A stretch of 64,000 nucleotides of DNA from Datisca glomerata (Eukaryota; Streptophyta; Magnoliopsida; Cucurbitales; Datiscaceae): NCBI GenBank assembly GCA_003255025.1, contig QANY01013583.1:1791194-1855193 (forward strand), written 5' to 3'. The notes below the pieces were generated by a model. That model saw only the letters and a program-made list of their open reading frames with translations. It searched no databases and was not told where the DNA came from. This document shows, one piece after another, positions 10,398 through 25,900 of the stretch; within the stretch, counting starts at the first letter, position 1; each line of letters starts with the position of its first letter. The translations under genes and the position numbers were made by a program.

Positions 10398-12198
10398 GTT
10401 TGTCATAGCCTGGCCTTTATGATTAATTGAAAGAATGACATTCCTTAATCTGAACTCGTATAGCTAGTCTGAGAACTAGTTGTTGAATACCTTCGAATTT
10501 AGGCTATTTACTTCGCTTGGAGGAAAGAGTTTTATAGGATTAAGGTTATTGTGCTTTAAGGGCTTGTTTGATAGCTGGTACTGTACAGTACTAAAAGCAG
10601 GACAATACTATTTTAGTACTTTCTAACGTTTAACAAAAATATAGAACTCGTATTAGTTCATACGGTGGGACTTTTTAGTCCCACTCACATGAGATAATTT
10701 AGTCCCCTCCTTTTAGGGGGGACTAAACCGGACTAAAAAAAATAAAACTGTTTTTTAATTTATATCTTAAAATGATTTTTTAAATATTTTTTTTAATTTA
10801 TATCTTACAGGAACTTCACTCACTAACAAAAATAATTTTTGAATTTTTTGAAATGTGCAAAATTAATTACTTATGACTTAATTTTACCAATTTTCAAAGT
10901 CATTTACTATCTTTTTCTTCATTTTTCTGAATTTTTAGAGCTTTTCAATCATATGAGTGGTTAAGTAATCATTTATATATTTTAAGTGACTTATTTTGTG
11001 TATTAAAAATTCAATGATTTTTTTCTAATTTTAATGTTTATAACTATAAATTATCACTATCTTAAAGTTTACGGGTATAATTGAATTTACATTTTTAGTC
11101 AAAAAATAGGGAATTTATGGTGATAGCAAGAATTAGATAATTTATTTTATAGTTGAAAATGTAAAATAACATGTTAATGAATTTCTAATAGAATTTTGCG
11201 GATCAAATCATGACAAACAGTTTTACAATCTAGTACTATAACGTGCCAAACATTGTATAAGTGTTACAGTTTTTTAACTAATACAGCACCAAACACTGGT
11301 CAATATTATTTAATCCAGTACAATACATTACAGTACAGTCCAATAGATTTAATACAGTACTATCCTGACTGCCAAACGAGCCCTAAGTATGTGAAACTGT
11401 GAAGATATCACATTTAATCATCACAAATTCCAATGCATGGGTCACTGACAGATGGTAAGAATCATCTCAATCTTGTAATGTTGACACTTTATTGTCTGCC
11501 TGACTAGAAAGCAACCAATTACTCCTACGACATGATAATTTCTAAGGGGTGCCTCCATTTTTAATGGTTTATGGTGTATCTTAATCCAGAGCTACTATAA
11601 TGATAAAAAATTATTTTTATATAATCCAGGTTGTGAGGGTCTCCATTGCTTCCACTGCTTTATGTTGCTACGATTTTGGCTTTCAATATATCTGTGCTCA
11701 ATGTAGTGTATTAGTTGTGAGAAATTTAAACAAGTACAAACACTATATATTTTCTTTAAAATGCAGGACCTACAATCCCTTGAGTCTTTTCAACATGAGA
11801 TCAAATTTTGAAGATTTGAGCAGTGAAATTTTGAAGTTATTTTGTAAGGTCTGTGAAACTTTTAGTTGTTGTTTTTATTTTTTGAATAGCACGTTGAATT
11901 AGTAGGCTAAGCAATTTTTAGATGATAGTTATGGATAATATTTTATGAAAATGAAATATAATGTTTGAATGTCTTTTAGTATAGTAATGTATTAATTTTG
12001 AGTGTTTAAAAACAGGTACGTAAACATGTGCATATAAATTGATTGTAAAAAATAGCATTTATAAAATGCCAAGAAAATATCTTATAAACGGCATAATTTA
12101 TTACAAAAAACTATATCAATGGGATTCAAAAAGTCTTATGGTATCTGATTTAATAGGATGCAAAAGTATCAGTGATGTTTGGGTTGCTGACTGGTGAG
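10398..12198. other. Intergenic with a MITE, no gene recognised
   Basis: Apart from the Harbinger-like MITE at 10560-11383 this stretch is AT-rich and shows no convincing exon. A 100-codon open frame at 11600-11902 has biased Cys/Phe/Tyr composition and no recognised motif. Confidence 0.4.
10560..11383. mobile_element. PIF/Harbinger-like MITE
   Basis: 824-bp element. Left end GGGCTTGTTTGATAGC and right end, read inverted, GGGCTCGTTTGGCAG form terminal inverted repeats. Just inside both, TACTGTACAGTACT-type inverted sequences continue the symmetry. It is flanked by the 3-bp direct repeat TAA (10557-10559 and 11384-11386), the target-site duplication expected for PIF/Harbinger. There is no transposase coding, so it is non-autonomous. 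Confidence 0.7.
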
Positions 12199-12358
12199 AA
12201 GAATAACTACTTGAAGAGTTCAAGTAGTCATTTTATTTCATGTTGTGGTTTAAACAGAGAGCATGTGACTATTAGAAGGGTTCAAGTAGTAAAAAATACT
12301 GCTTGAACCCTTCAAGTAGTCAAATTATTTGTTGCCGTCGATTTAAATAGAGAGCATG
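12199..12358. repeat. Tandem palindromic ACTACTTGAA repeat, locus 2 left part
   Basis: Units of about 70-80 bp: an ACTACTTGAA...TTCAAGTAGT palindrome, then ATTTTATTTCATG, a GATTTAAA/GTTTAAA block and CAGAGAGCATG. Interrupted at 12358 by a solo LTR and resumed at 15157. Confidence 0.7.
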
Positions 12359-12929
12359 TGTGACGCCCCGATCCCCGAGGGTTAAACATACGTGTAATTT
12401 CACAATTTTAAAAACTTCAATTCGAAACAAACCCTAATTTTGGTAAAATTCCCAAATTGAAAATTACTAATTTACCATGATGGGAAAAACCCTGACATTA
12501 AATAGCGGAAGCATTAAACTTATCCATAATCAGATCTTAATCATAAAATAGCATAAGCGATAAAATGTATTAAATGCATAATTAATAAAATCTCGGAAAA
12601 CTGAATTAAATTCTGAAATAACGTCAAAACTTGAAATCCATAAACCATGAAACTTTCACTCATCATAATTCGTAGAAAATCATATCGTAAAATAAACTAC
12701 TTGAATAACCCAGTTTAACAGAAAATGTTTTCCTAAGTTTTTAATCAAATCATAAACTGAAAACATAAATTCATCTGATCTAATTGGTTATAGCAGTCTC
12801 CCGCTTATGCTGCTCGCCATCACCACCTGCATCATAAATAACTATGGGGGAATGAGTATTTTAAAATACTCAGTAAGCAAACTCACATAATAATATGCAT
12901 CCACATGTCATAAATGCAATCATGACAAC

Positions 12930-13112
12930 ATAACTGAACTTGACATATAACATAAATGCAATAAAGTAACGTACTTGATCATGACCTAATATAACTGAAC
13001 TTGACATATAACATAAATGAAATAAAGTAACATACTTGATCATGACATAACATAACTGAACTTGACATATAACATAAATGTAATAAAGTAATGTACTTTA
13101 TCATGACATGGC
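12930..13112. repeat. 61-bp tandem repeat, three copies
   Basis: Three copies with a 61-bp period, each containing TAACTGAACTTGACATATAA and GTACTTGATCATGAC-like ends, differing by a few bases. Located inside the solo LTR. Confidence 0.85.
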
Positions 13113-13239
13113 TTAAGATAGCAAGCAGATAACACGTGTCTCAAACAGAATCATTTAACAATCTTAATCATATCCTGGCTTGTCATATCCTTTAGTTAAC
13201 AACCTAATCAGAACTGATCACAAGTTAACTGAAACACAT

Positions 13240-13450
13240 CATGACGAATTAGGTGACGAAACAGATGGCACACATCAGGCGACGAAATAGATGACACTCA
13301 TTGGGCGACAGAACAGATGTCACTCATAGGTGACAAAAAAACGTGAACATATGGCACCTCATGAGTGATGAAAAACATTTACAAATGACACCCACTGACC
13401 AAAACATGAACAGATGACACCCTATGTGTGACGAAGCATGAACATATGAC
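13240..13450. repeat. About 30-bp degenerate tandem repeats
   Basis: Several copies of GACGAAACAGATGACACTCAT-type units (variants GACAGAACAGATGTCACTCA and GACGAAATAGATGACACTC), spaced about 28-35 bp, within the solo LTR. Confidence 0.7.
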
Positions 13451-14309
13451 ACTCATTCGTTTAACAGAACATAACGTGAACATGCATGATTCCTTGTTAA
13501 CTAAAGATCATGCTTAACCTCATAACTTGCAGAATCCAACGTGTGACAAACATTAATCATATAATGCATACTGATACATATAACAGAATCAAACATGACA
13601 CCATGCTATGCAAAATCAGTCATACTCAGACATTTATCTCGTGATAATCTCATTAATAACTGAACATAAATCAATTATCAAAGTGTTAACCAAAATATAA
13701 TAATTATTGAAAAATGGTTAAACAGATAATAGTAGAGTCACATCGTTATATAAGTTAATTTACCCAAACATATTTGTGAAAGTAACATGCTTGTAGACAA
13801 TTAAAGCTAATGAGAATAACACATGTAAATTCACTTACACAAACTTATATATTTATCACACATGGGTCACATTACGATATAATTTCACTTACACAAAGCA
13901 TATACATTTATAATAATGGGAGTCACATCATTATATAAGCCTACTTACATGAAGCGGAAGAATGAATTGAACAATCAATGACCTGAAATCCCAAAAAAGT
14001 ATAATCACTAAATTGTTTTGAAATAAAATAATATAAACACATTTTAATATCAAAAATAGAAAATACAGATTTAATTAAAATAGTGCAGAACGGTCAGACC
14101 GAGGTCGGAAAACAATATATCAGGTCCAGAGTCAAAAGATAAAGCTTCCGGTCAAATGGTTCAGACCGGGCTGGTTCGGACCAGTCTGGTTTGATTTTAT
14201 CTGATGGACCGGTTCAGACCAGTCCGAGTAGGCTAAACCGGTTCGGTTCGTGATGAACCGGTTCAGGGCCGAGCAACTGGTCTTGCAACCAGTTGTAGAA
14301 CAGAAAACA

Positions 14310-14880
14310 CGAGAAACATGGAGGGGAAGAGAGAGAGAGAAAACGAGAAGGAGAGAGAATAAAGAGGGGAAGAGAGAGAGACAGAGATAGAGAGAAGCAG
14401 AGAGAGACAGAGATAGAGAGAAGCAGAGAGAGACAGAGATAGAGAGAGAAAAAATAGAGGACGAGAGAAAGGAAAACAGAGGGATGGGAAAAGGAGCCTC
14501 GGTGATAAACCACTGGTGATGGCAGAAGCAAATGGAGAGAGAGAGAGAGAAAGAAGAAGGATGCAGAGAGAGTCAGAGAGAGAGAGAGAGAACGAGAAGG
14601 AGAAAGAAACATAGAAGGGAAAGAAAAACATAGGGAGGGAGGGAAAGCAACAAATGGTTACAGAGAAGCAGTAGAAAGGAGAAGAGAAAAATAGAGAGGG
14701 GAGGAAACAAGGAGAGGTAGACGAAGTAAAATAGGGAGAAGCAGAGAATAAAAAAAAGAGAAGGAGAACAGAAACAGAGGTAACAAAAATCAGCGAGAAT
14801 CAGAGGGGGAGAGAGACGAATCAAAGAGAGAAAGAGATTAAAGAAAGAGAAGAAGATTACTCAAATTCAATAGAGAGAGA
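14310..14880 (+). repeat. Long polypurine (GA-rich) tract
   Basis: About 570 bp of almost uninterrupted A/G on the plus strand with repeated GAGAGAGACAGAGATAGAGAGAAG-like units (shown here in shorter form: GAGAGACAGAGATAGAGA). The open frames on the opposite strand are Ser/Leu/Phe low-complexity artefacts of the TCTC repeat and are not genes. Confidence 0.85.
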
Positions 14881-14922
14881 CCAACGAAGGAGAAGAGCTG
14901 CTAGCTGCAGGTGGCTGCGCGA

Positions 14923-14939
14923 GGGGGGGGGGGGGGGGN
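14923..14939. other. G16 homopolymer followed by N
   Basis: Sixteen G bases (14923-14938) and then the only ambiguous base in the window. Sequencing through the GA/G-rich tract probably failed here, so local length is unreliable. Confidence 0.85.
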
Positions 14940-15156
14940 ATAAGTACAATGTGTGAGTGAACAATAATTTTATAATATAATTTAAAATTCTTTTAAAATT
15001 GAATAATTGAAATTTAAACTAAACCATATATAAATAAAATTATTTTACCAAAATTACAAATAATCACTTTTTAAAATCAAATTTTAAAATCATTTTATCT
15101 TTGAAATCAATTTTACAAAAATACCCATTTACGAAGGGTCGGAATATTATAGCATG

Positions 15157-15240
15157 TAACTACTTGAATGGTTCAAGTAGTGTTTTATGATACTTAAACC
15201 ATTTAAGTAGTTATTTTATTTCATGCACTGATTTATACAG
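15157..15240. repeat. Tandem palindromic ACTACTTGAA repeat, locus 2 right part
   Basis: TAACTACTTGAATGGTTCAAG followed by TTTTATTTCATGCACTGATT and ACAGAGAGAACCC, continuing the unit interrupted at 12358. Confidence 0.7.
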
Positions 15241-16115
15241 AGAGAACCCTTCATTTTTTGAGGCAGTTACTCTGACGTAGCTCGGGGAAAATGAAGTGGG
15301 TCTAGAGAAAACCGACAAGGTGGGACCACCACGTGAGGAGGAAGGTTTGAAAATAGCTTGAAGGGCAGCGACAATGGTGGGGGAAACGGTCAGGGGGTTT
15401 GCGACCCGAGGAGGAATGGAACTGTGATGGTAGCAGTGGGAAAGAAGACGAGTGGGAGAGTGAGTCTGGATTTGATCTTTGCATGGAGAAAATGGAAAGA
15501 AATGATGAGGAAAGAGAGAGTTCAATTTTTTTTTATGTTGATTGTGGTAGGCTTGAAGTATACAATTCTGGATTTTGAGAAAGTGGTATAAAAATCTTTA
15601 CGGAATGTGGACAGAGTATAGTAACCCAAATAACCATTCTAAGAACATGTATAAACACCTTCCACCGATCGTTTAGTATTAAAAAGGTCAATGTCAGCGT
15701 AAATCGTAATCTAGACAATTTTTTTGTCAAAATTACATTATAAATTTTAAAAAGAATATAAGAGTATGACTCGACCCATAATTTCTAGAATATATGTATG
15801 AGGCTTAACTAACTATGCGAATCCAACTTGTCCTTATTACACCAAGTTGAATAGCTAAAAGAATATACATATTTACGTACAAAAAATGTTTGGAAGAGAA
15901 AAAAAAATTGCCTGAAGTCAATTTGACCGAACAAGAACAAAAGCAGAGATATTCTCAGTCCCACTTCGTCTTCTCCGCCTCCAATCCTCATCTCTGTCCA
16001 AGACATTAATATTAACCAAATAAAACCACAATCAGAGAGTAAGCCGAATCAGATGAACTGAAGTGATTGGTTAAAGTTGATTTAATTAAACTTAAACTTG
16101 TAATTAAGCTTTAAC
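15241..16115. other. Upstream region of hexokinase
   Basis: Contains a 104-codon minus-strand open frame (15525-15211) rich in Ser, Pro and His with no recognised motif, and a minus-strand frame ending near 15809. Neither is supported as a gene. The stretch nearest 16115 should include the hexokinase promoter; no certain TATA box was identified. Confidence 0.35.
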
Positions 16116-16238
16116 TTGAGACCAACTGTTCTCAACTTCCCATCAAAGAATAAAGACTACGATGTCTCTGTTTCAACCTCTCTTACTCCCTTTGCTTTAA
16201 TTCTTTCTCTCTCTCCCTCGATCTTATCGACCACGACA

Positions 16239-19099
<2,861 letters not shown>

Positions 19100-20508
19100 G
19101 TATGGAAATGTTATATAATTTTAGTACCAGTTGCCTTGTATTTTTCTTTCTCCTGTCAAAATAATATTACAAAAATTTGTAATTTTTGTAATTTTGCAAT
19201 CTTTAAAAATAAGAGAGTGATTATTAGTCTGTAATTTAGATTTCACCTTTAAATTATACTAACTACATCATTTTTTTAAATATTTTAATCTTTTGGGGGG
19301 TTATTATGTGTAATTGAGGAACAAAATGTAACAGGAGTATTGTCCATGTTTGTGATTGATTTGTCAATTTGTAAAAACTCTCAAGACAGTTAGTTTAGTT
19401 GGCTATAGTGAGATTTTATTTCAATGCTATTTGAGGTTTGCCCATAAATTCTCCTCTTCTCATGCAATTTCTAACTAAAGCTTTAATCTTGGTGGAAAAA
19501 TCTCGTTTATTCACCAAACAATGCTTTTTTGCTGCATTATCCACTGTACTTGAGATTATGTTTTTTTTCGAAAAGTCAAAAAATGTATTTCTAATATACT
19601 TATGGAAAATACAACCTAATACATACAGTTAATTCTGGTCTAACATGTGGATCGTGATAAGTGAACGATAATTTTAAAATATAGCCCAAATATTTATAAA
19701 TGGTCAATGACAATCTATTCCGTTGGAGTGGCTGAACTTCAAATGTTGAATTTTTTTTCTAGATTTCCTATATTGAGCTTTAGCAACTAGTCTAATCACC
19801 CCATACATTTACGAGCATACTTTTCTTAATATTAGATGTATTTTTTAACTAAGAATATCAATGTATAATTATGGAGAAAAGAAAGTTATGTAAATAAACT
19901 TATGTTAGCATAAGTTGGGATGAAAAACATTTCATTTTTTGAATTAATTAAACACGTGCGCTTGACATAAGTATTTTTTAGATTTGGATCAACATGCAAA
20001 ATAGCAAAATAGAAGGTAATTATGTTAGTCACATTTAAGTCTTTAAAGAGAAAACCAACTTCTTAAATCTAACACCCAAATAAAGAAAATAATTTTTTCT
20101 TTATGATTTCATCCTGTTGTAGGCAGACAACAGGCAGCCCGATCCGTATATCTGACACTTGCTTCAATTCTGAAAGCGTATTTAAAAATCGCGTCTTTAA
20201 AAGTCTAGTCACTTTTACGAGTAGCGTCTCGCCGTCTTTAGAAGTTAGATAATTCTTTTGGTGGTATTATTCTATCATCCGTGAAGTCACGCTGTTACGA
20301 CAGCAAGCATTTTACACAAAATCGAAAACTTAACACCTTTGATTTCGCTCCATTCCCCTTTCCGGGTAGAAAAAAAGAAAAAAAGTTCAACCTCAGATCA
20401 CTCGGAATTTTCAATCATCCTCGAGTCAGAAATCTTGTGCCCTAGGTTTTCTCTACCGATAAGCAATAGATTGCTGTTCTTGGTTGTTGTGTTTCAATTA
20501 CTTGAAGA
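19100..20508. other. Hexokinase 3' region and AP-2 sigma upstream region
   Basis: AT-rich 3' untranslated and intergenic sequence; the open frame at 19438-19632 is a chance frame. A short palindrome CTGTTGTAGGCAGACAACAG occurs near 20112-20131. From about 20330 the sequence is likely the 5' leader of the AP-2 sigma gene. Confidence 0.4.
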
Positions 20509-22220
20509 ATGGTAGGCTAATTACCGCTCTCATGCTCGTTACTTGTTTATTGCTCATTTACTCGGTGATTTCGAACTTTAACCGTCTTGATTATTTTGTT
20601 TATCTTTAAATTTTTTCAGATCCGGTTCATACTTCTACAGAATAGGCAGGGTAAGACCCGATTGGCCAAGTACTACGTTCCCCTCGAGGAATCGGAGAAG
20701 CACAAAGTTGAATATGAGGTATGGATTTGTAGCTTACCAATTGTTTTCTTCCCTAAAATATTGTTGTGGGATAATTCGTAGGTTGAATTTGATAATTTGC
20801 AGGTTCATCGTTTGGTGGTTAACAGAGATCCCAAGTTTACTAATTTCGTTGAGGTGAAATCTTCTTTCTTCTGATCCAGTTTCTTTAGTTGGCAATTTTA
20901 AGTACTTCTCTGAATTCATGGAATTTAAGTTTCGAGTGTTTCTTTTATGATTATGTCTGGCTGTTTTTCATTAAATTATCCCTAGAACATGATGGTGATT
21001 CCTTGTTAACTTTTTTTCACATATATGTTTGAGATATAGAGATTAGAGACAAACTTTCTGTTAGACTCTATCCTAGGCTTTATAATGTTAAGCATACCTG
21101 AATTACTTTTTTATGCTAACACGTCATCGGCGCTGTAATTCTGATTATCCTGAAGCAATAGGAAGAATAAGCTGATTATAAAACTTCTTGCAGTTCCGAA
21201 CACACAAGGTAATCTACAGGCGATATGCTGGGTTGTTTTTCTCACTCTGTGTAGATATCACTGACAATGAGTTGGCGTATCTAGAGTGCATCCATTTGTT
21301 TGTGGAGATACTGGATCATTTCTTCAGCAATGTTTGCGAGCTAGATTTGGTTTTTAACTTTCACAAGGTTTGTTACGCTCTTTGTTGGTATGTACGAGGT
21401 TATAGTATTATACATAGCTCTCTCTCATGAGGTTAATCTTTTCTCTTTCCTTTAACTTTTTTGCTTGCTCTGCTAAATTAAATAAACTGATACTCAGTCT
21501 GTTTCTTTTCTTGATCTAAGTCCATCTCTTTTTCTTCATCAATTGGTGAGGGAAATGCTATTTGAGTTGTATTCGAGTGGGATTGTTAATTTTTTGGAAA
21601 GTCGATATTTTTTATGTTAATTGTAACTTTCGATAGAGTTTCATAACCTTGAATTACAAGTTGTCCTGTTCAAATTCATCCATGTGAAGATAGATTCATG
21701 TGCTACCTTTTAAATTGTGTCTGGTCTTGAGGGTATACTTTTTCAGCTATCCTTTTTAGGATTGATGTTGGTCGATACTGTGTTGCTTATTTTTAGTTTT
21801 TAACCAAACTGACTCCTTTGTTTCTCCTCCCATTACTAAAGGTGTATCTGATACTTGATGAATTTATTCTTGCTGGAGAGCTGCAAGAAACAAGCAAAAA
21901 GGTATGCATACTTACTGTCCCATCATTGTGACTCAACTTGTTATTTGAATTGTTGTGGGGAAATGTTGGGTGTACAAATCTTTTGTTACGTAGTTAATGT
22001 CTAGTTGTCTACTCTCTGGCTTTATTGACCCATCATCAAGAGTTAGACTACTAGTAATTGTATGCCTTTTATCATGATGGTTCTTTCCATTAGATTTTTA
22101 TTGAGTAATATAATGTTTACACAATATCGCTTCGAAAATCAGCTTCTTACTTGTGTTATCTTTCCTTTTTTTTAACAGGCGATAATAGAGAGAATGGGGG
22201 AACTGGAAAAGTTGGAGTGA
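20509..22220 (+). CDS. AP2S: AP-2 complex sigma subunit
   Basis: Small subunit of the AP-2 clathrin adaptor, which selects cargo for endocytosis at the plasma membrane. Exons: 20509-20511 (the ATG alone), 20620-20718, 20803-20853, 21194-21367, 21842-21901, 22179-22220; sum 429 bases, exactly 142 residues, the standard sigma-2 length. Every intron is GT-AG and falls between codons. The protein reads [73 protein letters not shown], then [20 protein letters not shown] and ends [10 protein letters not shown], a near-consensus sigma-2 longin fold (clathrin adaptor small chain). It lies downstream of and parallel to the hexokinase gene and is convergent with the gene at 22970-26905. AP-1 sigma and AP-3 sigma are less likely given [24 protein letters not shown]. 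Confidence 0.95.
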
Positions 22221-22969
22221 TGCTTTATTTCATTTATCGGCTGGGTTTGCAATTTGTGTTCATGAGATAATTGTGTGTCAACTTCCATCTGTTTAGGTGT
22301 TTAAATTCTTATTACAATGCTTGTAATGACCCAAAAATTGAATAGAGTATAGACATTCTTCTTCATATCCCCTTTTTTTCTGTCCGGGTGAGTGTTTGTG
22401 AAAATGGAAGTAGGAATATCCTTTATCAGTACAATGGAAATATATCTTTTACATACCTTGTTGTATTACTGCAAATTCTTCAATGCAAGTCCCTATTTTG
22501 CTGAGTTCAATGTGATCCAAATGTTTTAGATGACTGTACTTGTCAGGCTCATTCTAATTTACTTTTAGTTCCTGCAAGATTTGTTGCTTGCTTGCAGGAA
22601 AGAATAGTCTATTAGTTCAATTCAACGTTATCAAATTCCAGGACCATATGTTAACAAAAGATTTCCTCTTATTCAAACTTGTTTGTACGTAACAGAAGCA
22701 GTCGAGATGCATCTTTAGTTATAAATTTGATGGCTCGACAGGCACTGAATCAAATCTGACTTACCCAATACTAGTAGCGAATCAAAATTAGAGGATAGAC
22801 GAACATTTGATGGAAGAGAAACAAATTTGTTAAAGTAAGCCTCATGATAATAAATCACGTTCACAAAGCAATATTCATCCTTGTTTTCCCTCTTCGAAGT
22901 TGACAAGTATATACTGTTGAAAAGAAAGAAATAATGGGTTACCGATGCCTATTCTAATGTAATAAAGTA
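22221..22969. other. Shared 3' region between convergent genes
   Basis: The 3' untranslated region of the AP-2 sigma gene and that of the minus-strand gene must both end in this 750-bp interval. No other feature seen. Confidence 0.5.
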
Positions 22970-25900
22970 TTAGATATGCTCGTTGCAGAGTGGTGTCAAT
23001 GGCAACTGATCATTGGCCTGAAAGAAACTTGAGGCTTCTCCATAAACACGACTGTAGTGGCCTGGCGGTATGGAAGACGAGATTGCAATGAATTTCTGTT
23101 GTTGTTGGCTAATTGGTGAGTACTTGGGGCCAACTATTACTGGAGCTAATGCAGAAGAAGGTATAAATGAAGGAGAGTCCCATCTTCCATTAACCCAGAA
23201 TGGAGGTTGGGTGGCGGTTCTGGAAGTGGAAGCCGTCTCAGGTCTGTGTTGAGCTGCCAGCTTAGTCTCCCAACGGCGTTGCTGTTGCTGTTGCTGATGT
23301 ACCCAAGTCAAGTTTGCAGAACTCGGAAGAGGGTGACTACCAAAAGACGGAGGCAGTTGCAAATGTACCTATAAACTCAAAAATGTTATTCTTACACTAC
23401 CACTACCGCTGTCAAAATAAATTTTAGAATAGTCTAAATTTTAGAATAGTCTAAATCATTTTCAGATTCTAAATTACACTCTTCTAATTCTTCTACAATT
23501 ATTTGCAAATCATTTTCGAATTCTAAAACTATTTTTGTAAATAATGATTAAGGGTGGTTGTGTACTTTAGGTTCTCTAACGTAATGGACCTAAATGTTAT
23601 TTTTTAAATTAAAAAAGATGTCAGTCATTTAAATAAACTAGATGGAGGTGATAGAAATTTTCCCCTTATTAGACTATAGGATTGTAGGCCTAAGGATAAT
23701 GAAATAGACACAATAGAAATGCCATTTCAAAAATTCACTCCCAAACGCCCCCTCCCTCCCACAATATTTTACAGAAATTTTGAGAGGAAAAGAGTTAACC
23801 TGTCGAGATACAGCTGCTGGTTGCTGGTCAATGGAAACAGGAGAGGAATGGCAAGCTTGGGCCAGAGAGAGAGGTAGCGTATGCCGTGGCGCGAGTCCCT
23901 TTGAACAAAGTTTTTGGTGATGGGTCATTGATTCTAATGAAATTCCATGCACATTAGAACTTCCGTTGGCTTCTAATCCACCAAATCTAGCCGATAAGGA
24001 TAAGAAATCAAAACTCTGCCAGATCCCAGAAATTGATCAGAACAATGTTAATGAAGAAATAAAGATTAAATTCAACTTAAACCAATGAACTTTGCGTCAT
24101 TGGCAACTTACACTTGCAGAGTTTTGAAATAAGGAGAATTACTCTATTCACTTTCAAAATATGCAAAATTTGATCTCCACGGCTTAATTCTGTCAAATTT
24201 TCTTCCAATTTTTCCATGAAGAACCAATTTTAACTGATTTGAAAGTATTCTACTTATTCCAACGTTTGTTGTGTTAATTGTCAACAATCAAGTTAAGCTT
24301 TCTTACCTGCTTCTGCGCACTGTATACATCAGACACAGGAGAAGTCCCTGGTGGATTCCGACTGAGCTGCCTGAGCTGAGAAATACCATATTTTGATTCA
24401 TTTGAACATGTTCCAGCACTAGAATAATCTATGCTACTAGCAGAGCCAACTTCCACTAAATCATTTTTCACCCCTTTATAGATATCAACTTCCATGATTC
24501 CACCTTGTTTAGAAACTTCATTTTTCAACCCTTTAAAGGGTCCATCTTTGCTCTCTCGTAACATCTCAATGAGACTACTTATGTACACGTGAACCGCACA
24601 CCTCTTCCATGTCCTCCCATAAACCTGCATATTAAAGTTCAACCATTTTCAAGTTATAAATAAACATAAACTGATTGAAAATTATAGTATACAAAACAAA
24701 TGCTTTATTTATTGTTAGATAGTTTGTTAGTTTCACCTTTCCACTGTAAGTATTTTCCACTGAAAGAGGTCTACTCGTAGAAATAGAAGTATCTCTCCAA
24801 GAAGGAACTTTGGCCGCACAAAATCTGAGATGAATTCTTACAAAAAGTAAATAAATTGAAGAAAAACAGAGAACTGTACATTGAAAACAACTATTAAAGA
24901 ACAATACCGTGAAGGATCATGACTATCAACACCGCATAAAGCTGATGAAGACATGCCTGGGCACAAAGCTGAATCTTTTGCTCAAATAGACAAACAAATT
25001 ATGTTTCAACAGTAGAACATTAGAATTCAGGTTGAGAATTTGATCATGATTGTCAAGAAGTAGCCTACCACTTTTCTTGTCCTTGCGGCTACTAACATGT
25101 TTTTCTTCCAATCGATCGCCAAGAGCGACGGTCTACAACAGTATTCACACCATAATTAAAAGCAGAGCTAATACATCAAGGAAAAAAACAGGTTTGTACC
25201 AAGAAAATAAGCTTACTGGCCCCAATGTAATGATTGATTTGCTCTCACAAAAGGAGGGATCTTGTTGCCTGACAAATTCAGAAGTGCTGCAAGATCAAAA
25301 TCAATCTTATACGATCAAACACAAAGGAGGGGGAAAAGCAGCATTGACATTTAAGATACCCACCAAGTTTCCAGGCTAAGGCATGAACTTTGGATTTGCA
25401 TTTCACTGATAATTTCTCTCGTTTCTGACAGAGGTAAGATCTCGATACTCGCTTGAGGAACAAAGTTATCTGATTCTGTACGGAACCTTTTGTTTTCAAG
25501 TTTATCAAGATGTTCATGGCCTCTGGGTTCATTTAAAGATGGCAATTCGGAAGATTCCTTGGCTAAATTGAACTCACCGTTAGAGGGCTGAATTGAACTC
25601 ATCTTGTCCTTTGTATCTGCAGAATCTGGGGAAGAAACTTAGAAGAAATAAAAAAAATTCAGAAATTCTGGACTGAAAACATCGATAAATGTAACAAAGA
25701 ACCTTCAAATGCAAGCTTAGGACTCTCCTTTTCATCCGGGGAAATCAAAGAGTTTGTTTCTAAGGATTTGAAGTCCAATTTAATCTGGTTATTTTCATCA
25801 TTGTTGGGAAACATTCCAGCCAAAGCATACAGAGTCTCAGCAACCTCTTCCTCATCCTTTGTGATTGATTCGAAATCTTCCTGTCGAAGGAACCAACCAT

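Larger units (their letters stand above)
12359..15151 (+). mobile_element. Solo LTR, gypsy (Tekay/Del-like)
   Basis: 2793-bp element starting TGTGACGCCCCGATCCC and ending TCGGAATATTATA, flanked by the 5-bp target duplication GCATG (12354-12358 and 15152-15156). The start fits long LTRs of Tekay/Del chromoviruses; the final CA appears mutated to TA. No coding domains, primer site or second LTR are present, so it is read as a solo LTR left by recombination. It carries its own tandem repeats (12930-13112 and 13240-13450), accession-like GTTCAGACC repeats (14160-14270), a long purine tract (14310-14880), and a G16 run followed by the only ambiguous base of the window. It inserted into the palindromic repeat, which continues on both sides. 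Confidence 0.75.

Noticed and set aside
14214..14824. Three long overlapping minus-strand open frames
   Set aside because: They are Ser/Leu/Phe translations of a GA-rich tract inside a solo LTR; low complexity only.
25050..25379. 109-codon plus-strand frame
   Set aside because: Antisense to exons 6-8 of the minus-strand 700-residue gene, whose exons join in frame.
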